Positions 1 to 12,200 of a DNA stretch of 64,000 nucleotides are shown piece after piece. Both the position numbers and the translations under genes were made by a program. Source of the stretch: Archilochus colubris (lineage: Eukaryota > Chordata > Aves > Apodiformes > Trochilidae); assembly GCA_023079485.1 (NCBI GenBank), contig CM041085.1, positions 31,915,121-31,979,120 of the forward strand, in the 5' to 3' direction. The notes beneath the pieces are model-generated. The model was not told the origin of the DNA, did no database searches, and was given only the letters and a program-made list of their open reading frames with translations. Numbering within the stretch: the first letter of the stretch is position 1; each line of letters opens with the position of its first letter.

Positions 1-3000
1 ACAGTTTCTGCTGCAGTTTGGTTTCAACTTAAAATTAAACCCAAAGAGAGGGGTTCTCTATCCTACCCTTCATTGTGAATACCCTCAGAGCAGCAGAAAG
101 GGAAAGGAAAAATATATCAAGCCCACAGTGTCTACGCACAGTCTGTTCACATCCTGAAGTATTCAGGACACACCTAGAGCAGAAGGGACAAAGGGGAGAA
201 GGTGTGGACCATAGACCTTACTGTTGCTATGATGCTACCAGTGGCTAGGAAGAGTTTAAACAGGACAGGCTCAGCTACTTGGCAGTCCAAAATCCAAGAG
301 GCTGAGTGTGCTAATGCAGGGCCATGAGCAGTACTTGACAGCTGCTTGCTTATGTCTGTTCAGCCTAGTCATATCAGAGACAAAATACCAATATCAGCCA
401 AGTTACACAAGATGTGTAATGATGCAACAAACCACAGAGTTTTGCCCAACACGAAGAGCTAGCTAAGTGCATTAAAAGCTAAAATCTGGAAAATTCCAAG
501 CGAGCAATTTGCTATTTCTTAGCCTCCTGGACAGTAAGGTTGCCATGTCACAGGTGGGAAACATGGTGCTGGATGTACCCTGAGAGGGCAGTTGGGTTTC
601 TCTGGTAAATAGCTGCTGAAACTTATACACAAGTAACTTTTTATAAACATACTCCTCACAGAAAACATGGCAGGGCTGTTTAAAAGTATTGGTTAAGCCA
701 ATGCTGTGTGCTTTTGATCGTTCTGTTTTTACTGCAAGATCCACATCTTTGGAAGGGTGATTGCAGTCTTCTAGTTCTGATTGACTTGAAACACTATTGC
801 AACTTTAAACTGTCATGAAAGGTCCACTGTGAGTTTATTTATATTGGTTTATTAACTTACTGGGTTGAAAATTAAAAGCTCAGAAAGTTTTGATAAGGGG
901 CATGAATAAGGTAATACACAGAAAACACTTGAATGAAGCATTAAGAATAGTTGCTAGATGTAACTGGATAAAATGAACATTTTATTATGAAGAGCTGTTA
1001 ATCTGAGCCTTTGCAGCATTATTTTCTTTAAATAGCAATTGGAATACTCTTTAAATCCATCTGTGATGTAATAATTTACCTAGAGCAGGACAAAAATTAG
1101 AAGTTAATTTAAAAAAATTTACAAAAAAAGTTCATAGCTTAGTTTTACTCAAAGTAACATCATAAAATAGAGACAAGTCTTATATCCATTTAAACTTGCA
1201 AAATTCACATTATTCTTGGTGATTGCTTTATATTTGATAACAGGAAGCAAGCTTGACACACATTCATACTGAAATAAATACATCCCCATTGTGTTCAAAT
1301 AAGCAGGGATTTCTCCTACAGATATGTACCCTGATGATTATACATTAGAATTAAATTTTTGGAGCTGAATCAGTGATTTTTTTTAATTTATGTTTTTTTA
1401 ATAATCTTCAGTTGCTGTCTTTAGTGCTTTGGTTGCTGTTCTAGAGTTTCTGTGTTTCATATCATGTATTCGTAGAAAATGGTGTATGAATCCATAGCTA
1501 CAAAGGAGAATGGGACTCTGTTTAAATAAGATAAAAGGCAGCTGTTGCACTGCAGTTATGTACCAAAGAATAAATAGAAGGCAGAGGAGGGGAAAGGACT
1601 GCTATAAAGAGAATTACCATGATGTAGAAGGAAGCCAGTGGAAAATTTTTTTCCATTGTACACTGATTATTGCTTCTTGGATAATACTGCTACCCATATG
1701 CTGTAGCTGCACAGCTCCAGGACTCGTAGAGGCAATGACAGCTGCAGATTGTTGGGTTTTTAAAATGCTGGTTATCTGGAAATTACTGTCTAGTTAGCAC
1801 CAAAGTTTGTCAGAAAGCAGACAAGAGGCAAACATTCCTCAGGGCAGGATGGAGACCAAAAGGAAACCATGGAGGTCCACAGGAGTTGTGGTGGGTTCTT
1901 TGGAAGCCAGTGGCATTCCTCTTGCTCTGCACTCATGGCTCATGAATTCTGAGTACCGTCTTTGCTCTCCCAGCAGTTACAGTGAAGAGCAGCAGGTGGT
2001 TTTTTAGGGTATATTTATTTCTGCAATACACTAAAGATAGAAATTCTGAGGGGTCATACACACCATCAGGAGGTAATCAGCAGTATGATCAGATAACTAA
2101 GAGCTGCCTCATAAATAGAAAAGGAAAGAAATTTCAGCCAGGAAATTCACTTTTTGGAAGAGAAAAAGGCATGTATCAATATACCCTGCTACAAAGCTGG
2201 CTCTAGGACTCTTATATTTATGGAAAATTCCTGTTCTCTTTTTGGTAGAAAAGTGACTTTAAGTAAGGAAACTAAAGATCTTTACGGAACTTTTCAGTTG
2301 CTTATAAAAATAGCCCTGTGTGTTTCATTTTTATAAATGCACTATGTGTTCAATAAATCTTCATTGCTTTTTCATAGTTACTGAAGTATGTGTTACAGAA
2401 TTTTCAGACAGCTGGAGTTATTTGTGACAGGTAATTGTCACAAGGCTAAAAAAAGTTTAACATTTAGAAACACCACAATTATTATCTATAAACTTAGTTC
2501 TAAATGACTGTTGTACCAGTAATGCCAGCTTCTTACCTCTTAAATTCTCATAAAGGTAGTTATTATATTAATTTCTTAATGATCTAATCCAATTTTAAGT
2601 TGTTTCTGTATATGTATCACATAACTGTCTGAAGTCCAATGTGCAGATCACTCACTATAAAAGAACTTACATCTGGCACAGAGCAAGGAATGGAAATTCA
2701 GTATGGGGTGTGGAAAAACTCAGACCAGCAGTTTTTGAAACTTGAAGTGACTACATCAATCATTATATTGGACACATGTGGACAGCCTTATAAAGCAATG
2801 CTGTCGGGCACAGAATAAATCAATATATAGCAAAAGTAACTTTTTATGCACGGATACATGCATATTCTCTACAGCCTAATACTCTAGTACTGCCTACCCT
2901 CTAAAAGTACTTTTCTAATTACTGAAAAATTGAGTTAAATTTGTTTCCATTTACTCTCCAGTGCTACAGTCCATAGCTCCAGGTAGCTGAGTGTCCCATG

Positions 3001-3136
3001 AAAATGGTAGATTTAAGAGAAGTATTTAATTTACAAGAAAAGCATTGTACAGAAATCTCTTCCCTATACCTAGGAGTTTGTGGACAGGTAGTTTATACCA
3101 ATTTATGTTTTTCTTTCTCTGTGTTTCTTCAATCAG
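1..3136. other. LRP11 intron (5' part outside window)
   Basis: AT-rich intronic sequence before the first visible LRP11 exon. Short open frames here have no recognisable domain and no paired splice sites. I see no CR1, LTR or RNA gene in it. Confidence 0.7.
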
Positions 3137-3275
3137 GTACCACAACCAGGAACACTTAAACTGTCTCAAGTCCAGGAAGGCAGGTATATTTTCCAGCTAA
3201 CTGTGACAGACACTGCAGGTCAGCATAGCTCTGACAATGTTTCTGTGACCGTTCTGCCCATGGTTCATTCTGCAG
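3137..3275 (+). CDS. LRP11: LRP11 exon: C-terminal half of PKD domain
   Basis: Acceptor ...TTCAATCAG and donor GCAG|GTAAGG. It reads in frame from the first base (V-P-Q-P-G...) and ends with one spare base. The residues [13 protein letters not shown] followed by VSVTVLP are the typical final strands of a PKD immunoglobulin-like fold. Confidence 0.92.
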
Positions 3276-6200
3276 GTAAGGACCCAAGCTGCTGCCTGTG
3301 GGACAGTCAGGGTATGATATTCAGGGCAAGGGCCTTGAGCAGGGCAGAAACCTTGTTCTCCATTTCTGTTGGGTTTTTTTGCCCTTATTCATTGCATAAT
3401 GACAACTCAGTTTTTAATTGCTGTTTCAAGGCGAGGAAGCAGGCAAGCATCACATTTATTAGAGCAACAATAGTTTCAAGCATTTAAAGGTTCATCCTTG
3501 TATTGCTGCTAATAAGTATGCAGGGTTGGAAAAATTAAATACTGCCACATGCAACAGAAACATCCTTGCAGTCCATTGTATAGCCAGACAGCATGTGGAA
3601 CGTGACAGGGTTTGTGCTATGGGGAAGACCCAGTTAAAAGCAGTTAATAGTAGGGTGTGACAGTCAGACTAATAATAATGTTGGTCTGGATCTGTAGTTT
3701 AAAAGATGGGATGGTTTCTTGATTTTAGGCATTGAAGCTTTTCCATTCATTGTTGTTGAAGCCTTATGTTACTGTGGAAACTGAAGCTGGAATTGACCCA
3801 TCATTTTAAAACTCAGCTCAAGAAAAGTGTAAAAAGCTTAAAAGGTAGAAAGTAAGTTAGATTTCAGTGTCTGTAAATTCTGCCCTTTTTAATGTAGTAA
3901 CTTTTAGTTAGAGTGCAGTTAGCAAGTTGCTAATATAGATCTGCTGCTCTGGCAGAACTAAAGGTTAAATAGCATCATCACTACCTTCAGCTGAACTAGT
4001 GAAACCCTAACCCTAGATAACCTTGCTCTTCCCCAGTGCAATATCTATGCAAGAGGGTGGTCCTAGTGGCAATAAATTGGTATGAAAACCCACAGTTATG
4101 AATCTGTTTACTAACACTTGTGTTTCACTAATAGGTAATGAAGTTGTATTCATTACTGCTTAATTCAGCTAAAGAAGCCAGAGAAATTTGCTGATATATT
4201 TAATTGCTACCGTGGCCATGTGTGGTATCTTTTAAGTGGTACACACAGAGGATTTGATGCCTGTTTTTTGTGGTTTTTTTCTGATTGCCCAAGTCCTTTT
4301 GCAATGCAAGTGCTACTGCTGTAGTTGAACCAGCCTGTGGTGCCTTCATGCATGCAAGACCCCAGTGCTATTGTTAGTACTGAAATTTAAGAGATGCATT
4401 TTCTAAGTATGATTTTAGTGGTTTTAAACAGGTGCCTGTGTTCCTGCCATACTTGTGGTAGCATTGCTCAGCTTTTTAGTACATAGCAGGATAACCATCA
4501 AAGGCTGTGACTTGCTTATGCAAATGGATTTGCTGTTACCCCATTAACCAAGCCTTGAATTTGATGGTGCTTAACAAAGCAATGAACTACACTGCCTGGG
4601 GAAAAACAAAAGCACAGATGTAAACACTTGATAATTACAAGGTCAGAATGGATTTCAGGAAAGCTTTGAGTATGCAAAATAAAAGGTCTGGGTATACTCT
4701 CCACTTCCAGGGAAGTCTAAATATTAAAGCAGGCTATGATCATTTTTTTCCAGTGAAGGTCACTTGTAAGACTTTGTGTTCACTCTTGTTCTGGCATGTG
4801 CTCTATTGAAGTCAATAGATTGCTCATGGGAATAAATGATGAGCATTCTTTCAGATATTTTAATGAGGTTGCAGAAAACAATTCCATTACAGATCCCATA
4901 TCCTCCACACTTTTTGCATAAAATAACATATTGTCAAAAATACAGAATGGGTATGTAGTAGGAAGTATTTGTTAGAGAAATGCAGTTAAAACCATAGAGA
5001 TGTCATTTATTTATTTTCAGGAATGCTTTGGGTCTTTTAGACCAGCAGAGTTCAAAGTGCTATAGAGGTTCTGCAAAAGGTTGATTATTTCTGTAGCAAA
5101 GAGATTGCCAGAACAGTGATGTGGGTGCAAGGAACAGCTGTGAGCTATAGCTTCTGTGTCAGGGTAGCACCATATAGCTGAGCCTGGCCCATCTTCAGCT
5201 TTCTGCCTTATTCATGGGCCTTGTTCCTGGTACTTCTTGACATAGTGTGGTTTTGCCTTTTCCTTGGTGCTGCATATTTTAGTAACAGATAAATTATCAT
5301 TATTTACTGCTCAAGCTTTGATAATCTGAGAATTGTTTCTCAACAGCCTGTGTCGGGGTTTGCTCTCGCTACCAGTTCATCTGTGATGATGGCTGCTGCA
5401 TTGACATCACATTTGCTTGTGATGGGATAAGACAGTGCCCTGATGGATCAGATGAAACTTTCTGCCAGAACCGTAAGTGCATCAGGCTGCAGTGTAGCTT
5501 TGGGAAAGTAACCACAGCCTGAATGACCAAAGGAAAATTATATCCCTTCTGTGGCCTCTCTCCCTGTGAGCAAGCAGCTTGCTCTAGCCATAGAGCCTTT
5601 AACTGGAAACAGTACGTGGTGAAGGTTTCGTGTCTGCATACAGCAAATGCTCAGAAATTAGCTCTCTTTTCACTTTATAGTTCTCTAAAATATCAGTTCT
5701 TCTCTTCCATGGAAGATTCTGGAAGGAAGAACCCTTGTTGATCTAAAAGGATGTCTCAGAAGTGTGCTTCAAAGTGCAGTTGACACCTTGCAAGAATCTG
5801 AAACACTGGATGAGCATGTAGGGGAGCCATTTGACTCACTGTTGCTCTGTTCACTTTCATTACTCATCCTCAATATGTTCCCATGCTCAGCTAAGTGAAC
5901 AAAAATCATCAGTAGCTGAATTGGGATGATGACTAACCATCCTTTGATTGATATTTCAGTTGCTGGAGTTCACTGTAGGGTTCATGTGTATACTCTTGCT
6001 TAAGAAGTGACAGTGGGCAATTGTTAGCTTGCTATGTATATGGAGTTCACATTTCATTGTATGTCTGAACCAGGTGAATTTGTTTAGCTTGCCTCAAAGC
6101 CCGTATTGCAGGGTCTTCTATCAGAACACTCCCATTTTCTTCAGTTCTACATAAAAATTACGATTTTTGTTTCTCTTAACACAGTGAGCCCAGGCCGGAA

Positions 6201-9200
6201 GACAGTGACTCACATGACCCTTGGTACTACCCAGCAAAGGACTGTAGGACTGACAGAAAACACAGATGAAAACTCTGCAGAAAACACCCTGAAAGCCACT
6301 GCCAGAAATCAACCAGTTCTTTCAGTGGATGTAGACGTGTCTAATCAATCGCTTTCTCAGGGACCAAAGAAACAAATCAGTGGATTTGTGCCAGGTAAGA
6401 ATTGATACAAACCAGTTTCAATAAATCTCTCTTGAGGAAGAAAATATCTTGCATCTTAAATTTAATTTAATCATCTTTTGGTACCTAGCTAAGAGTAAAA
6501 TTTTGCAAATGTACAAAATGCAAAAGAAGCCTGTAACAATTAAGTTACAATTAGATACTACTTTAAAAAGTTAAGTTTATAAACTTTGGCCACAACAACG
6601 CCAGCAGTGCTATGGGATTGGGGAGGAGTGGCTGGAGAGCTGCCCAGCAGAGAGCAACCTGAGGGTGCTGACTGACAGGAAGCTGAACATGAGCCAGCAG
6701 TGTGCCCAGGTAGACAGGAAGGTAAATGGCATCCTGGCCTGTATCAGGAACAGTTTGACCAGCAGGACCAGGGAAGGGATTTTATGCTTGTACTCACCCT
6801 TGTTGAGGCTGCACCTCAAGTACTTGTGTGCAGTTTTGGGCACCACAGTATAGGAAGGACACTGAGGTGCTGGAGAGGGTGCAGAGAAGGGCAGCCAAGC
6901 TGATATAGGAGTCTGGAGAACAGGTCTTATGAGGAGAGGCTGAAGGACGTGGGGCTGTTCAGCCTGGAGAAGAGGAGGAGGCTGAGGGAGACCTTTTTGG
7001 TCTCTACAACTTCCTAAAAAGAGGTTGTAGTGAGGTGACTATTGGTGTCTTCTCCCTAATGACTAGTGATAAGACAAGAGGAAATGGGTTCAAGTTGTGC
7101 CAGGGGAGGTTCAGATTAGGTATTAGGAAAATTTTAGAGTGGTGAAGCATTGGAACAGACTGCCCAGGGAGATGGTGGAGTTGCCATCCCTGGGTGTATT
7201 CAAAAACTGGGTAGATGTGGTGCTTCAGGAGATGGTTTATTGGTCACAGTGGCGTAGGACTGATGGTTGGACTTGATGATCTTGAAGGTCCTTTCCAAAC
7301 ATGATGATGATTCTAAGTCTGGTTCTTACCAGGTGCAAAAAGCAAGTTAAAACATAGAAAAGCTAGGAAAAGAATGAAGTGTTAAGTAACAAAATGTGCA
7401 GTGAGCTAAATACAAATTCTGCCACAGGTTCAGCTGCTCAAGCTGATGTGTAAGGCTCTTTAAATCTGCTGAGGGGTACCTTCAGGAGCACTGTTCAACT
7501 GGGTGAGAGTAAGTGCATCCCTCTGGTGCTACTAATGATGTTTTTTTCCCCTGAAATAATATTATTATGGGAGTATATATAATCAGTCAATAGTCAATAT
7601 ATTGATTATTATGGGAAGTGTGTCTCCAGGACAGAAGTCTTTTATCACTATAGAGAAGGCTCAGTCTTTGGTAGCAAACAACCCCCCATCTCCAGTAGTA
7701 TTCTGCATAGTGGCTGCAAGGCTGTTGTGGGTGGGCATGCAGTAATTTTACAGGCAGGATCACCAATCCTTGCCTTAGTGTAACTCCAGAAGCTGCAGTT
7801 AAGCTAGTGTGTCTGTTTAAGATTCTTGCTGGTGAATTAAAATAATCTGAAATGGCAATTTAAGGAAAGCAAAAGTGCATGCATAGAGCCTAAAATAAGT
7901 TCAAGACCTCCCACTTTTATTTCTACAGAGTGGGGACTGACTCTTGCTGCTGGTTACAGCCAGCTTTATTTTCTTGTGACAGCAGAGCAGAGCGCAGTGC
8001 CCTCTGCTGCTGACTCCTGTAAAGGGCCCTTCCCTGGTTGGCACTGAGGTATTTCTTCAGATGCTTGTATTTTATTTGTGGAGATTGCAAAGGGAGTGAA
8101 AACAACATTCTTTAAGAATTTGACAGCCTCAGTAAATGTGTAGGAAGTGACAGCAAAATCGTCTCTCAGATGTTTAACCCTTTGCTGGCAGTGAGGATGA
8201 CCTTGGTGCTCCTTATTGGAACGACTTAAAATTCTTCCATCTGCCCCAAACCCTTCATGCTCACATAGTCCAGAGTGACACCTGATATGGGGCCACCCAA
8301 ACACCCTATGTTTATCCACTGCATGGTGATTTACTTACATCATTTTTGGTAACTGCTTCAGTGGTTAGTGTAATAGCAGAAGCTACTGTAAACTTTTGAA
8401 TATAAATCAGTCAAGATTTCCAGCTGACCATTTCTGGTTTAAATTCTTTTGACAAGACTTTGGTTAGAATTTAATTTCAGTTAAATGATACTAGAAGATT
8501 TCCTTACAGAATGGGAGGACCCAGCTGTTACTGACCCAGGTGCCCAGTATTTTTAACCAAAAAACCAGCAAACATTTTAGCAAGTTTGTAAATCACCCAC
8601 AGATCAGTTCCAAAAAGGGTGCACCTGCTGGGAATCAAATTGGTGCTAGTTGCCTGGATCCAAAGTGCAATTGCCAAAATTTTCTCCAAGTTACTTTCCT
8701 CTCATACAGATCCTTAAGGTCCATAGGAACCACATGCTGCACATAAAGGACTTCCAAAGTTTGAGAGAAGTCCTGCCCCACTGGCAAGCATCACAGTCTT
8801 TATCCAGTGGGGTAGACAGGCATCTAACCTATTCCTAAAAATCCACCCAGGCACATTAATCAGATTTCTCTCCATCACTGCCATCTCATGGAGGTTACAG
8901 ACCCAATCTAATAGTTAGGTGCTGCCAGAATGCAGGACAGAAACACTGGAGCAGCTCCATGAAACCTGCCTGGAGAAGTGTTCAGGAAGGCAATAAGTGC
9001 TACATGCATTTTTGAGGAGAGGCAACCAGCACTGAACAGAAGTCATATCAACTGACTCAAAAGTCAATTCTGTCAATTCCACTGACAGAAATCATGTGTT
9101 GGCATGGGCTGTCTCCTGAGACACTGCTGGACCCACTTCTTATGCCAAGACAGAACCTTTGCTTCCAAGTCACACTGTAAAGGTCTTTGTTGAACCAAGA

Positions 9201-12200
9201 CAGTAATGTTGCTTGTTGTCCCAGAGTTGATTTTGTAAGCACCCAGCCTCCTGATATACTATTAAAAATACATTTCAAAAATAAGCTTTAATATTTTTAA
9301 TGTCAACATAGGATCATCATAGAATGGCTATGGCTGGAAGGGACCTTAAAGATCATTAAGTTTCAGCTCCTCTGCATGGGCAGGGTCACCTCACACTAGA
9401 TGGTCTGGTTGCTCAAGGCCTTATCCAATCTGGTCTTGAACACTTCCAGGGAGGCAGCCACAACTTCCCAGGGCAACCTGTTCCAGCCTCTCCCCATCCT
9501 CACAGGAAAGGATATTTCCCAAATGTCTAACCTAAATCTCCCCTCTTCAAGTTTTAAACCATTGCCCCTTTTCTTCTTGCTACATGGCCTTATAAAAAGT
9601 CCCTCCCCAGTTTTACTTTAGGCTCCCTTCAGACACTGGAAAGCTGCTATAAGGTCACCTCAGAGCCTCCTCTTCTCCAGGCTGAACAACCCCAGCTTTA
9701 TCCTGTTCTCATAGGGGAGGTGCTCCAGCCCTCTTATAATTTTTATGGCTCTCCTCTGGACATACGAAGAGCTCTATGTCCTTCTTATGCTGGGGACTCC
9801 AGAACTGGACACCGTACTCCAGGTGACAGCAGAGTGGAGGGGGCTCTATTTGACCAGCTGTCTGTGTGACCTCTTTGATGCAGCCCAGGACCTGTTTGGC
9901 TCTCTGAGCTGCAAACACACATTGATGGCTCATGTTGAGCTGCTCGTTCACCACTGCCCTCAAGTTCTTCTCCTCAGGGCTATCCTCAATCCTTTCTCCT
10001 CCCAAACTGTATTCATGGATGGGATTGCTTCGCCCCAGGTGCAAAACCTTGCACTTGGCCTTGCTGAATTTCATGCAGTTTGGACGAGCCCACTTCCCAA
10101 GCCTGTCAGATCCCCCTGGATGCCATCCCTTCCCTCCTGCATGTTGACTTCACCACACTGGTGTCATCAGCAGACTTGCTCAGGGTGCACTTAATTCCAC
10201 TGTCCATATCATCAACAAAGATATTAAATAGCACTGGTCTGAATACCAACCCTTGAAGAACACTTGAAGCAACCGGGAAGTTTCTTTGTTTTCTTTTTTA
10301 CATTTGTTTTTTATAACAGTAGTGGTTGCAACACCAATAAACACAGTCCCTTCTGCTACTTACCTCCCCATAAACAGCTTTCATCTCTGAGAATCCAATA
10401 CAGATGTCCAGTAAAAAGATCTCCTTGTCAAGAACCACCATATTTATCTTTCCTTCATTTTAAAAGGAGCTGGGTTAAGCTGTAACATCTTGGCTGCAGG
10501 ATAGTTCCTCTCAGCAGGAATATGAGCTTTCTTTTTATGAGGGTTAGACTAAGGAAAATTTGTCCTGTCATCCATTCTCTACTGTAGCAAGACGAACCTC
10601 TTTTAGGGAACGGTGCTTCAAGGTCCAACCAGGTGTTCCAGCAGAGACTCACAAATGGTGCTCCGAGCCTATAGCCCTCAGGGCTGACTAGCCCGGATCA
10701 GTGCTATTGCTCTGAGAGCAACTGACCTCTCTGCTGGCTTGCTCAGGAATGAGCTGAGCCTGTGTCTCAGGCCTCACCTTTTATTGGCCCCCAATCCTGC
10801 TCATGCGCAGTTGGGGCCCTCCCTAATCAGGCACAGGTGGGCTTAACACAAGCTCATGCCCACTACCTGGTAATTAGTGGCACCTGGTTGCCTCATTTCA
10901 CTACACTCTACTATTATTGTTTATCTGTTTCCAATTTCCCTTAACCTGACTTTTCAAGGAGTTAACAAGCTTTTCAAGGAGTTAAACTTACGTCTTAAAA
11001 TGTGAAAATATGCAAGTCCCAATGTTAAGACTGTTTAAAACTTCTGTCTGACCTAGCAGGGTATCTATTCATCCTAAAAGAACAAAATAAAGCAAACAAT
11101 TCAAAAGTCATTCATTGTTGACAGTAGGTGAATCTCGTTCTGCACTCCAGCCTTTCCAGTGGAATTCCTCTGCAGCAGTGTGACTCCAGAGGAACACCAA
11201 CTTAAAGATAACCTCCTTGGGCACTCAGGACATGGGGTCTTCCACAACAGACTTGTGGTTTGCCTTTTCCCAAGCTGGAAGGCCAAATATTTTCTTCTGT
11301 AGTTGGGAGCAGATGCAGAAGAGACATTTTACCTCAATAAAGGAGTCTTTCCATTTGCAGACATATCTTCAGCATGAGGTAACTCAGACTGCAGCTCCTG
11401 CAAAGACCAGTGCAGCATTTCTGCATTGCTGTCCCCAGAGTGCCCTGGAATCCTTTTCAAGGGGAGCATTCAAGCTCAGCTGCATATTCTGACACTGCTG
11501 CACTTGTAAATGAATATAGCAAAAATATAGTTGCAGCAAAGCACACTGGAGTGAGCAATGGACTGGTTTCTAAGCAGCAATAGCCAGCTGAGCAAACACA
11601 GTCATGCAGATGGGTTGAATTCACAAGCAGCCTGAAGATTTGCACTCCCCAGTGTAGCCAACTCAAGTGTATAAATCACCATAACAGCTTTGCATTCCCC
11701 TGGCATGGGGTCTGTGCCTCTCCCAGGCTGCCCATGGCAGCTGTCATATACTGCTCAGGGCTGGGATTACACCATTTGACTGACTGCCCAAGCCTTAGTC
11801 AGGCTTTTGCTGTGGAGGCACCAACAACAGAAGCCATAATCTAGAACTCTGATTTAGAGTAACTTAAAAGGGCTACAAATTACAATTTCCTAGGCATGGA
11901 GTGAAAAATGAAGAGAAAGTGAAAATCACAATCCACATAGCATGCTTTATGCCAGGGCCCTAAACTTGTTTGGAGAAATCTCTCAGTTTTCTAGTTGATG
12001 ACAGGTAAGAGGTTGAGCAGTAGTAACTCTGGTAGTCCCTCCAGGTCTGTAAGAACAGCGATGAGTCTTAACAAACCCTCACAAGGTTTATTGAAAACAT
12101 TCTGTTATTCTTCTACCCCTCTGAAATTTTCCCACTAAACTTCTCTCCAGATATATTTGCCTAATGTCTTTACAAGCAAATGGCTTAAATATTCCTTTTA

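Noticed and set aside
1..3136. Search for an earlier LRP11 PKD exon
   Set aside because: No stretch with the first strands of a PKD domain between an acceptor and donor was found; it must lie before the window.
4004..4016. Telomere-like CCCTAACCCTA
   Set aside because: Only two units, expected by chance; not an interstitial telomeric array.
9745..10194. 149-codon plus-strand open frame
   Set aside because: Antisense reading of a minus-strand CR1 fragment.
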